Shown here one piece after another: positions 7,659-12,704 of a stretch of 12,704 bases of DNA (its first letter is position 1; every line of letters begins with the position of its first letter). The notes beneath the pieces are model-generated. The model did not search any database. It saw only the letters and a program-made list of their open reading frames with translations, and was not told the DNA's origin. Source of the DNA: Betaproteobacteria bacterium (GTDB lineage: Bacteria > Pseudomonadota > Gammaproteobacteria > Burkholderiales > SG8-41); the NCBI GenBank assembly GCA_020028375.1, contig JAHZNX010000032.1, positions 1 through 12,704 of the forward strand, written 5' to 3'. A program made the translations under genes and the position numbers.

Positions 7659-8921
7659 TTATTTCGCGGCTGCGGCTGGTTTTGCGGCCTTCGCGGGACT
7701 CTTGGTCGCAGGCTTTTCGGCCGCCGGCGGCTTTGCGACCTGCGCCTCGTCCGGCGCTTTGGCCACGTACGGCGTCGCCTTCACCGGCGCGCCGGCGCGC
7801 AGCCGCAGCGCGCCGCCGACCACCACCTGCTCGCCGGCCTGCAGGCCCGCATTGATGAACCACTGGTCGCCGTACCAATCGCCGGGTGTGACCGGGCGGT
7901 TCTCGGCCTTGCCGTCCTTGTCAATGACCCACACGAAATGGCCCTTCGCGCCCTGCTGGACGGCGCTTTGCGGAACGAGCACGGCATTCGGGCGCAGCGC
8001 GCCTTTGAGCCGCGCGCGCACGTACTGATTCGGCCGCAGCGCGCCATGCGGGTTGGCAAAAGTCGAGCGCAGCAGAAAGGTGCCAGTCTGCGAATTGAAC
8101 GACGGGTCGGTATAAGTGATGCGGCCGATCTGCGGGAAGGTGGTGCCGTCGACCAGCACGATCTCAACCGTGAAGTTGCGATCCTTCGGCGGGATGATCA
8201 GGCCTTTGGCGGTCTGGTCGCGGAAAGACGACAATTCGTTTTCCGAGATGCTGAAATTCACCCACATCGGATTGAGCGACGACACAGTCGTCAACTGGCT
8301 GTTGGTCGAACTGAGATAGGCGCCGACTTTCTGCTGCGCTGCGGTCGAGACGCCGTTGATCGGCGAGGCGATCGTCGTATACGACAGGTTGAGCTTCGCG
8401 GTCTCGACATTGGCCAGTGCCTGCGACATCGCGGCGGAAGTGGTCTGCTCCGAGCCGGTGGCGTCGTCGAGGTCCTTCTGCGACAGCGCATTCACCGCGG
8501 CCAGCGGCTTGACGCGCTTCAGGTTGGCTACCGCGGTGTCGTTCGCGGCTTTGGCCTGGTCGTAGGACGCCTGCATCGCCTGCAACTGCGCGATGAACGG
8601 CTTCTGGTCCATCACGAACAGCACCTGGCCTGCCTTGACGATATCGCCCTCGGTATAGAGCTGCTTGTCGAGGAAGCCGTTGACGCGCGCCACGATGTTG
8701 ACTTCCTGCGGGCTTTGCGTCGTGGCGATGTATTCGTAGACGATCGGCGTGTCGCGCGGTTCGATCTTGAGCACGCTGACTTCGGGCGGTGGCGGTGGCG
8801 CCGCTTCCTTCTTCTCGCAGCCGGTCGTGAGCGCAAGGGCCACGCAGGCAAGCGCCAGCCACGCGTCGGCCCCTGATGTGCCACTGCGCGCGGAGTCAAT
8901 CGGGATCGGGGAATTTGTCAT
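7659..8921 (-). CDS. acrA: RND efflux membrane-fusion lipoprotein (AcrA/MexA family)
   Basis: Periplasmic adaptor linking the permease to the outer-membrane channel, 420 residues. A hydrophobic stretch (WLALACVALAL, 21-31) precedes the lipobox TTGC with lipidated Cys35, followed by a Pro-rich linker (PPPPP). The N-region before the hydrophobic core is unusually long at about 20 residues. The lipoyl half-motifs are around 74-108 (GDIVKAGQVLFVMDQKPF) and 183-202 (ASPINGVSTAAQQKVGAYL). The alpha-helical hairpin lies between them (about 109-180), and beta-barrel and membrane-proximal domains follow (about 215-380, with GALRPNQYVRARL). Residues 387-420 are a Lys/Ala/Pro-rich tail that looks disordered. 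Its ATG overlaps the stop of an upstream MFP fragment (ATGA), so translational coupling is possible. No TetR-type repressor gene adjoins the operon. Confidence 0.96.
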   Translation of the reverse strand: MTNSPIPIDSARSGTSGADAWLALACVALALTTGCEKKEAAPPPPPEVSVLKIEPRDTPIVYEYIATTQSPQEVNIVARVNGFLDKQLYTEGDIVKAGQVLFVMDQKPFIAQLQAMQASYDQAKAANDTAVANLKRVKPLAAVNALSQKDLDDATGSEQTTSAAMSQALANVETAKLNLSYTTIASPINGVSTAAQQKVGAYLSSTNSQLTTVSSLNPMWVNFSISENELSSFRDQTAKGLIIPPKDRNFTVEIVLVDGTTFPQIGRITYTDPSFNSQTGTFLLRSTFANPHGALRPNQYVRARLKGALRPNAVLVPQSAVQQGAKGHFVWVIDKDGKAENRPVTPGDWYGDQWFINAGLQAGEQVVVGGALRLRAGAPVKATPYVAKAPDEAQVAKPPAAEKPATKSPAKAAKPAAAAK

Positions 8922-9127
8922 CTGGAACCTGCCGCTGGAAAATTGAATCGTAAGGTTTCGCGGCGCATATTACATGCGGTGTCGAGCTGGGCCTGGAACG
9001 GTCTTGGGTCGATCGGAAAGAGAACCTGGCCCGCTTTCACCAGAGCGCCTTCCTCATACCCGACGACGGGTGCCAAGGCAGTCAGTGGCAGGCGGGCATG
9101 CGCGAAAAGAGATCCTTTCGTATTCAT
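8918..9127 (-). pseudogene. Fossil fragment of a second membrane-fusion protein (lipoyl segment)
   Basis: A 69-codon frame directly upstream of the intact membrane-fusion gene. Its middle, EEGALVKAGQVLFPIDPRPF followed by QAQLDTA (about residues 25-51), is a clear lipoyl half-motif plus first helix of an RND membrane-fusion protein. It is similar to, but not identical with, the GDIVKAGQVLFVMDQKPFIAQLQA of the neighbour. There is no signal peptide or lipobox before it and no hairpin or barrel after it, so it cannot be a working adaptor. It looks like the remnant of a duplicated or deleted paralogue. The frame runs on without disruption until its TGA overlaps the ATG of acrA, so it may still be translated as a leader that couples ribosomes into acrA. 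Confidence 0.75.
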
Positions 9128-9202
9128 GATCTATGTGGAGCTTGGGTGAGCTGTATTCCGGGAAGGCAGCTTCTGCGACCAGGCGGGTTACCCATAAATA
9201 TT

Positions 9203-9222
9203 GGCATGTTTATCTGCATGCC
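9203..9222. promoter_or_regulatory. Inverted repeat GGCATG-N8-CATGCC, possible operator
   Basis: A perfect 6-bp inverted repeat with an 8-bp centre (tttatctg). It covers the candidate -10 of the efflux promoter and its inferred start site. A protein bound here would block transcription initiation. The regulator is unknown, and the arms are short enough that chance occurrence is possible. Confidence 0.4.
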
Positions 9223-9247
9223 GCCACCGCCCCTTGACCTAAATCAA
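9209..9247 (-). promoter_or_regulatory. Candidate FNR-dependent class II promoter of the efflux operon
   Basis: Read leftward, the FNR-type box (9247-9234) is followed 19 nt later by GATAAA (9214-9209), which matches the -10 consensus at 4 of 6 positions. With a start site near 9202 the box centre falls about 39 bp upstream, near the -41.5 usual for class II activation by FNR/CRP-family proteins. No equally good -10 lies on the rightward side. This is an inference from spacing only. Confidence 0.4.
9234..9247. promoter_or_regulatory. FNR/ANR-type binding site TTGACCTAAATCAA
   Basis: The 14-bp site matches the FNR consensus TTGAT-N4-ATCAA at 9 of 10 defined positions, the exception being C for T at position 5. 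FNR, ANR and DNR proteins of proteobacteria use this consensus to respond to oxygen limitation or nitric oxide. It lies 313 bp before the start of acrA. No FNR-family gene is in the window. Confidence 0.6.
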
Positions 9248-9420
9248 ACGAATTTCATACGCGACCCTCCGCCCCCGCGCAAGACTGCGAGTTGTTCAAT
9301 GGCGGCGGGCTCCCCAATTTTCGCCAGAGTCCATCAAGAGAAGACGGGGCCGTGAGGGGGCCATCATCTGGCGCAGGCGGCGAGATGGTGTCCGGCTCGC
9401 GACGCATCCGTGAGGCCGGC

Positions 9421-9530
9421 ATTGACGATGGCTGGCGCGCAACATTGACAATCGATTGACGATCCCGGCGGCGCCCTCCGCAGAGGGTTGACATTATGAA
9501 TTTATACTCATTGACAATTGATTGACAATC
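9421..9530 (+). promoter_or_regulatory. Ordered array of six TTGAC half-sites in two identical triads
   Basis: TTGAC begins at 9422, 9445 and 9456, and again at 9488, 9511 and 9522. Both triads have internal spacings of 23 and 11 bp, and the triads are offset by exactly 66 bp. The last two sites of each triad sit in a near-identical 22-bp block (9443-9464 and 9509-9530, 20 of 22 matching), while the DNA between sites is unrelated. Spacings near multiples of a helical turn put all sites on nearly one DNA face. The array ends 16 bp before the ATG of the regulator gene, so it covers the expected promoter and start site, as an autoregulatory operator would. Confidence 0.65.
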
Positions 9531-9546
9531 TGCGAGCGTGCCGGCG

Positions 9547-10557
9547 ATGAATCCCAAGCGCAAGATCCTCGCCTATCTGGCCCGGCGGCGAGCTGCGGGC
9601 GGCGGCGAGCTGCGTTCGCACCTCGGCATCAGCCGCCAGGCCTTGAGCGTGCACATTCGGAACCTGGTCGAGGCCGGCAAGGTCGTCCGGTCCGGCACGG
9701 CCCGCGGCGCACGATACATGATTCGGGGCCGGGCGCCGACGCCCACGATTGTGTCGCATGCGCTGCGCATCCGGGGCCTCGACGAAGCCCGGGTCTGGAA
9801 CGCGCTGGCAACGGGACTCAATTTGCGCCAGGCATTGCGGCGTAACGTGGAAGCTATCGCCCATTACGCCTTTACCGAAATGCTCAATAACGCGATCGAG
9901 CACTCCCGGGCGCCTCGGTGCTCGGTCCGCTTCCGGCTCGATCCGGGACTGCTTTCCTTCGAGGTTCGCGACCCGGGCATCGGCGTGTTTCACTCGATTG
10001 CCTCCAAGCTCCGCCTGGACGGCGAACACACCGCTCTGGTGGAACTGCTCAAGGGCCGCACCACCACGATGCGAAAAGCTCACTCCGGCGAAGGCATTTT
10101 CTTCACTTCGCGCGCTGGGGATCGCTTTGTGCTCCGATCCCACCGCATCCAGGTCGAATGGAGCCGGATCAAGGACGATGTGTTCGTGTCCAATCCGCGG
10201 TTTCTGAAAGGCACCAGCGTTTCGTTCATGATCCAGCGCAACAGCCGACACCAACTTGAAACCGTCTTCGCCGAATTCGCGCCCGAGGAATATGACTTCC
10301 GGTTCCAGAAAACCAGGGTGCTGGTGAAGCTGTTGCAGCGCGACTACGTCTCGCGCTCCGAAGCCAAGCGCCTCATCGTCAATCTTGAGAAGTTCAGCGA
10401 GGTTGTTCTCGATTTCCGGGACGTGAAATCGGTGGGGCAGGGATTCGCTGACGAAATTTTCCGCGTCTTTTCCGGCCTACACCCGGGCGTCAAGATTTCC
10501 ACGGAAAACGCGAATCCGGCCGTGGACGCCATGATCCGTCACGTACGGTCGAAGTAA
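9547..10557 (+). CDS. Single-chain regulator: winged helix, GHKL ATPase and STAS-like (DUF4325-type) domains
   Basis: A 336-residue cytoplasmic protein, probably a DNA-binding transcription regulator controlled by nucleotide binding. Residues 5-60 form a winged helix (ELRSHLGISRQALSVHIRNL, then VVRSG wing). Residues about 95-230 form a histidine-kinase/anti-sigma-type ATP-binding fold with N-box EMLNNAIEHS (111-120), G1 box DPGIG (142-146) and G2-like SGEGIFF (180-186). There is no phosphoacceptor-His dimerisation domain, so it is not a normal sensor kinase. Residues about 255-332 resemble the STAS-like DUF4325 domain (VVLDFRDVKSVGQGFADEIF, HPGVKI, NANPAVDAMI). Anti-sigma kinases and STAS antagonists are usually separate proteins; here they share one chain with a DNA-binding domain. 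I use ATG 9547. GTG 9538, three codons earlier, is also possible, and neither has a strong ribosome site. It is divergent from the efflux operon. Target genes are unknown. Confidence 0.88.
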   Translation: MNPKRKILAYLARRRAAGGGELRSHLGISRQALSVHIRNLVEAGKVVRSGTARGARYMIRGRAPTPTIVSHALRIRGLDEARVWNALATGLNLRQALRRNVEAIAHYAFTEMLNNAIEHSRAPRCSVRFRLDPGLLSFEVRDPGIGVFHSIASKLRLDGEHTALVELLKGRTTTMRKAHSGEGIFFTSRAGDRFVLRSHRIQVEWSRIKDDVFVSNPRFLKGTSVSFMIQRNSRHQLETVFAEFAPEEYDFRFQKTRVLVKLLQRDYVSRSEAKRLIVNLEKFSEVVLDFRDVKSVGQGFADEIFRVFSGLHPGVKISTENANPAVDAMIRHVRSK

Positions 10558-10574
10558 GGAATCCTGTCGGCCGG

Positions 10575-10606
10575 CACGAAAGCGGAACCGGGAACGCGCT
10601 TTCGTG
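10575..10606. terminator. Perfect 10-bp hairpin, probable two-way terminator
   Basis: CACGAAAGCG (10575-10584) pairs perfectly with CGCTTTCGTG (10597-10606) around a 12-nt loop. It begins 17 bp after the regulator's stop and ends 1 bp short of the CCA of the minus-strand tRNA-Ser, so it can serve both convergent transcripts. There is no U-tract on either side, so it could instead be a tRNA 3' processing signal or an mRNA-stabilising stem. Confidence 0.55.
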
Positions 10607-10607
10607 T

Positions 10608-10700
10608 TGGCGGAGAGAGAGGGATTCGAACCCTCGATAAGCCTTTTGAGCCTATACTCCCTTAGCAGGGGAGCGCCTTCGACCACTCGGCCATCTCTCC
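10608..10700 (-). tRNA. serV: tRNA-Ser (anticodon GCU)
   Basis: All arms pair on the minus strand. The acceptor is GGAGAGA/TCTCTCC, the anticodon stem CTCCC/GGGAG with loop CTGCTAA, the T arm GAGGG-TTCGAAT-CCCTC, the discriminator G, and CCA is encoded (10610-10608). The long variable arm of about 21 nt marks a class II tRNA. The anticodon GCU (10666-10664) reads AGC and AGU serine codons. The total is 93 nt. The symbol is the E. coli name for this isoacceptor and is by analogy only. Confidence 0.97.
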
Positions 10701-10756
10701 GGTACCGCACTACCCATTACACCTGCAATTCCGTCCTCCTCACTCCTTTCGATCGC

Positions 10757-10802
10757 GTGGTCGAAGCCGCTCCCGCGCACAGGAACCACTCGGCCATCTC
10801 TC
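10757..10802 (-). pseudogene. Scrambled tRNA-Ser fragments (direct plus inverted piece)
   Basis: The stretch 10786-10802 repeats, in the same orientation, 17 nt of the 5' part of the neighbouring tRNA-Ser (10683-10699), without mismatch. After an 11-nt spacer, 10757-10774 is an inverted copy of tRNA positions 10669-10686 with 17 of 18 matching. It therefore carries the 5' end of the tRNA joined to a flipped D-arm/anticodon-stem piece. No complete tRNA can fold. It is probably a scar of partial duplication and inversion, or a remnant of an element that used this tRNA as a target. Confidence 0.65.
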
Positions 10803-10952
10803 GTGAACCGTAGAGATTTTATCGCAGATTCGGTGAAGTCCTCCATTAAGGAAATCAGGGCCGGCTCCCGTTCTGCTTCCGGTCGGTTCGGTGCACCTGC
10901 CACTTCCCGGACGCAATTTCGGGGAAACCATCGGAAGCGACTAAAATGAAGC

Positions 10953-12020
10953 ATGCCTGCCTGGGCTTGGCTCGTTCCGGCGTTGTCGTTTGCCCTGCTT
11001 CTCGGCGCCATGATAGCGGGCGTGGGCACTTTGCTGGCCGTGCTGTGTGGCGTCGGTCTGGTTGGGGCGGTCATCGCGGCGGTTCACCACGCCGAAGTCG
11101 TAGCGCATCGCGTAGGCGAGCCCTTCGGGACACTGGTTCTCGCCGTGGCCGTGACCGTCATCGAAGCCTCGCTCATTCTCTCCATGATGTTCGCTGGCGG
11201 CGACGACATGGCCGCCCTGCCGCGCGACACGATCTACGCCGCGGTGATGATCATTTGCAACGGTGTCGTGGGCATATGCATTCTGGTGGGAGGCCTCGCG
11301 CACCGCGAGCAGAGCTTCCGCGTTGAAGGGGCTGGCGCAGGGCTCGCTGCGCTGATCGTGATGTCAGCGTTGACGCTCGTGCTTCCGGTTTTCACGACGA
11401 GCACGCCGGGCGGAACGTACAGCGGACCGCAACTCGCGTTCGTGGCAGTGACGTCGGCTGCGCTTTGGGCGATCTTCGTCTTCATTCAAACCGTGCGTCA
11501 TCGGGACTATTTCATTCCTGCCAGGAACGCCGCCAATCCGGAGGTGCATGCCGAGCCGCCGACGGGCGGCGAGGCATGGACGAGCTTTGGGCTGCTCCTC
11601 GTCTCCCTGGTGGCCGTCGTGGGATTGGCCAAGGTTCTCTCACCCACGATCGAGCATGCGATTGCCATGGCTGGCGCACCCAAGGCCGTTGTCGGAATCG
11701 CGATTGCGCTGCTGGTCCTGTTGCCCGAAACCTGGGCCGCCTTGCGTGCCGCGCGGGCGAATCGCCTTCAGACCAGCATGAATCTTGCCGTTGGCTCCGC
11801 GGTCGCGTCCATTGGACTCACCATTCCAGTAGTGGTGCTGGCGGCTAACGCGTTCACCTTCCCGCTGGTTCTGGGTCTTGAGCCCAAGGACCTCGTGATG
11901 CTCGCGATCACATTCCTCGTCAGTGCTGTCACTCTGGGCACCGGCCGGACGCACATGATGCAGGGGGCAGTGCACCTGGTACTCTTTGCCGCGTTCGTGT
12001 TTCTCGCGTTCGTGCCGTGA
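10953..12020 (+). CDS. chaA: ChaA-type calcium (sodium)/proton antiporter, CaCA superfamily
   Basis: Inner-membrane cation exchanger expelling Ca2+ or Na+/K+ against protons, 355 residues (E. coli ChaA is 366). It has about eleven hydrophobic segments in two halves joined by a hydrophilic loop at about residues 182-210. Each half carries an alpha-repeat. The first includes HHAEVVAHRVGEPFGTL and AVTVIEASLIL with Glu71; the second includes VLLPETWAALRAARANR and NLAVGSAVASIGLTIPVV with Glu259. These two membrane acidic residues are the expected ion-binding pair of the CaCA fold. The ATG at 10953 is used, with only a weak GAAG-like ribosome site. An ATG at 10946 is in another frame and gives no transporter. 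It stands alone on the plus strand, about 250 bp past the tRNA-Ser, and ends 32 bp from the convergent fumarase. The family is certain; the preferred cation is not. Confidence 0.92.
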   Translation: MPAWAWLVPALSFALLLGAMIAGVGTLLAVLCGVGLVGAVIAAVHHAEVVAHRVGEPFGTLVLAVAVTVIEASLILSMMFAGGDDMAALPRDTIYAAVMIICNGVVGICILVGGLAHREQSFRVEGAGAGLAALIVMSALTLVLPVFTTSTPGGTYSGPQLAFVAVTSAALWAIFVFIQTVRHRDYFIPARNAANPEVHAEPPTGGEAWTSFGLLLVSLVAVVGLAKVLSPTIEHAIAMAGAPKAVVGIAIALLVLLPETWAALRAARANRLQTSMNLAVGSAVASIGLTIPVVVLAANAFTFPLVLGLEPKDLVMLAITFLVSAVTLGTGRTHMMQGAVHLVLFAAFVFLAFVP

Positions 12021-12035
12021 TACAGATCAACAGCC

Positions 12036-12059
12036 CGCTTGACGCACCCTCGTCAAGCG
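12036..12059. terminator. Perfect 9-bp hairpin in the convergent chaA/fumarase gap
   Basis: CGCTTGACG (12036-12044) pairs perfectly with CGTCAAGCG (12051-12059) around loop CACCCT. It lies between two converging genes and runs over the fumarase TGA (12055-12053), so the last fumarase codons supply one arm. There is no clear U-run on the plus side and only a weak one on the minus side. A shared terminator is the simplest reading. Confidence 0.5.
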
Positions 12060-12704
12060 ACCGTAACCGGGATCTTTCCAATCTTTGAGCGCCATTCGCG
12101 CGGGCCGCTCTCGTGAACCGCGTTTCCGTTCGTGTCGACAGCGACCGTGACCGGCATGTCCTTGACCTCGAACTCGTGGATCGCCTCCATGCCGAGATCC
12201 TTGAACGCGAGCACGCGCGCCGCGCGGATGGCCTTCGCAACCAGGTACGCGGCGCCGCCGATTGCGATCAGGTGAACGCCCTTGTGCTGCTTGATCACTT
12301 TCACCGCGTCCGCGCCGCGCTCGGATTTTCCGATCGAACCGAGCATCCCGGTCTTTCCGAGCATGGTGTCCATGAACTTGTCCATGCGGCGCGAGGTGGT
12401 GGGGCCGGCGGGTCCGACGGCCTCGTCACGAACCGCGTCCACCGGCCCGACGTAGTAGATGAGGCGGTTCGTGAGATCCACCGGTAGCTTCTCGCCCTTC
12501 GCAATGAGATCGGCGAGGCGTTTGTGGGCGGCGTCTCGGCCGGTGATGATCTTCCCGGTCAACAGCAGCCGGTCGCCAGCCTTCCACTTCGCGGTTTCGG
12601 CCTTTGTCAGCTTCTCGAGGTCGACGCGCGTTGCCCCCACCGAGAGATCGACCGCGATTTTCGGCCAGTGCTCGAGAGCCGGCGGTTCGAAGCGCGCGGG
12701 TCCG
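12053..12704 (-). CDS. fumA: Class I fumarate hydratase, C-terminal part (N-terminus beyond window)
   Basis: Iron-sulfur-dependent fumarase interconverting fumarate and (S)-malate in the TCA cycle, in the cytoplasm. About 216 residues of the C-terminal (beta) domain are visible; the frame stays open to the right edge, so the N-terminal [4Fe-4S] cysteine domain is not seen. Family landmarks in order are LTGKIITGRDAAHKRL, DLTNRLIYYVGPVD, VGPAGPTTSRRMDKFMD, GMLGSIGKSERG and IGGAAYLVAKAI. The Arg of TGRD, the Thr and second Arg of TTSRR and the Lys of SIGK are spaced as the substrate-contacting Arg, Thr, Arg and Lys of the structurally known Leishmania class I fumarase, as I recall it. GTG 12640 is not the start, because homologous sequence continues upstream of it. 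A separate tartrate-dehydratase-type beta subunit is less likely, but only the unseen N-terminus would exclude it. Confidence 0.92.
   Translation of the reverse strand, partial: GPARFEPPALEHWPKIAVDLSVGATRVDLEKLTKAETAKWKAGDRLLLTGKIITGRDAAHKRLADLIAKGEKLPVDLTNRLIYYVGPVDAVRDEAVGPAGPTTSRRMDKFMDTMLGKTGMLGSIGKSERGADAVKVIKQHKGVHLIAIGGAAYLVAKAIRAARVLAFKDLGMEAIHEFEVKDMPVTVAVDTNGNAVHESGPREWRSKIGKIPVTVA

Larger units (their letters stand above)
9128..9546. other. Divergent intergenic control region (419 bp)
   Basis: No coding potential is convincing here. The left half holds an FNR/ANR-type box, a candidate -10 and an inverted repeat, all positioned for leftward transcription of the efflux operon. The right end (9421-9530) holds the TTGAC array serving the rightward regulator gene. 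Between about 9250 and 9420 I see nothing I can name beyond GC-rich sequence. Confidence 0.7.

Noticed and set aside
9488..9508. TTGACA (9488) with TATACT (9503) as a sigma-70 promoter
   Set aside because: The spacer is only 9 bp instead of about 17. TTGACA here is one of the repeated half-sites. TATACT could still be a -10, but no -35 is seen at the right distance.
9421..9530. CRISPR-like or iteron origin reading of the TTGAC repeats
   Set aside because: The repeats are 5-9 bp, the spacers are too short and unequal, and there is no replication gene or cas gene.
9508..10254. 248-codon minus-strand frame opposite the regulator
   Set aside because: The plus-strand product has clear ATPase boxes; the reverse frame has none and would run through the TTGAC array.
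10477..11074. Minus-strand frames around the tRNA-Ser
   Set aside because: They translate through the tRNA and its fragments (the typical GRVVEG...GSNPS artefact) and are not genes.

Overview
The window reads like a chromosomal segment of a high-GC proteobacterium, most likely a betaproteobacterium. The clues are the GC-rich third codon positions, a class II tRNA-Ser with encoded CCA, an HAE1-type RND efflux operon, a ChaA-type antiporter and a class I fumarase. The taxonomic placement is inference. Both window edges cut genes. There is no phage, transposase or CRISPR array.

Left part, all minus strand (9127 down to 1). In transcription order this holds: a fossil fragment of a membrane-fusion protein (9127-8918), an intact lipoprotein membrane-fusion subunit (8921-7659), an RND permease (7643-4434), an OprM/NodT outer-membrane channel lipoprotein (4291-2840), a small RRM RNA-binding protein (2817-2572), a small exported protein (2493-2026), and a membrane-anchored octaheme cytochrome c with HEAT-like and TPR repeats (1943 to beyond position 1). 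The first three intact genes form a complete tripartite pump. A REPIN-like pair of inverted palindromes lies between the permease and channel genes. Upstream of the pump is a near-perfect FNR/ANR-type box with a plausible -10 at class II distance and an inverted repeat over that -10. This suggests oxygen- or nitrogen-oxide-responsive expression, which would fit the cytochrome nearby.

Centre (9421-10557, plus strand). A 336-residue regulator combines an N-terminal winged-helix domain, a GHKL-type ATP-binding domain and a C-terminal STAS-like (DUF4325-type) domain in one chain. Its promoter region carries six TTGAC half-sites as two triads with identical 23/11-bp internal spacing, offset by 66 bp. 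This looks like an ordered operator array, and the single-chain regulator plus this array is the strongest candidate for an uncharacterised regulatory unit here.

Right part. A perfect 10-bp hairpin and a complete tRNA-Ser(GCU) on the minus strand follow the regulator. About 57 bp upstream of the tRNA lie two scrambled tRNA-Ser fragments, one direct and one inverted. Then come a plus-strand ChaA-like cation/proton antiporter (10953-12020) and, convergent to it, the C-terminal part of a class I fumarase (12053 to beyond 12704). A perfect 9-bp hairpin in the convergent gap runs over the fumarase stop codon.
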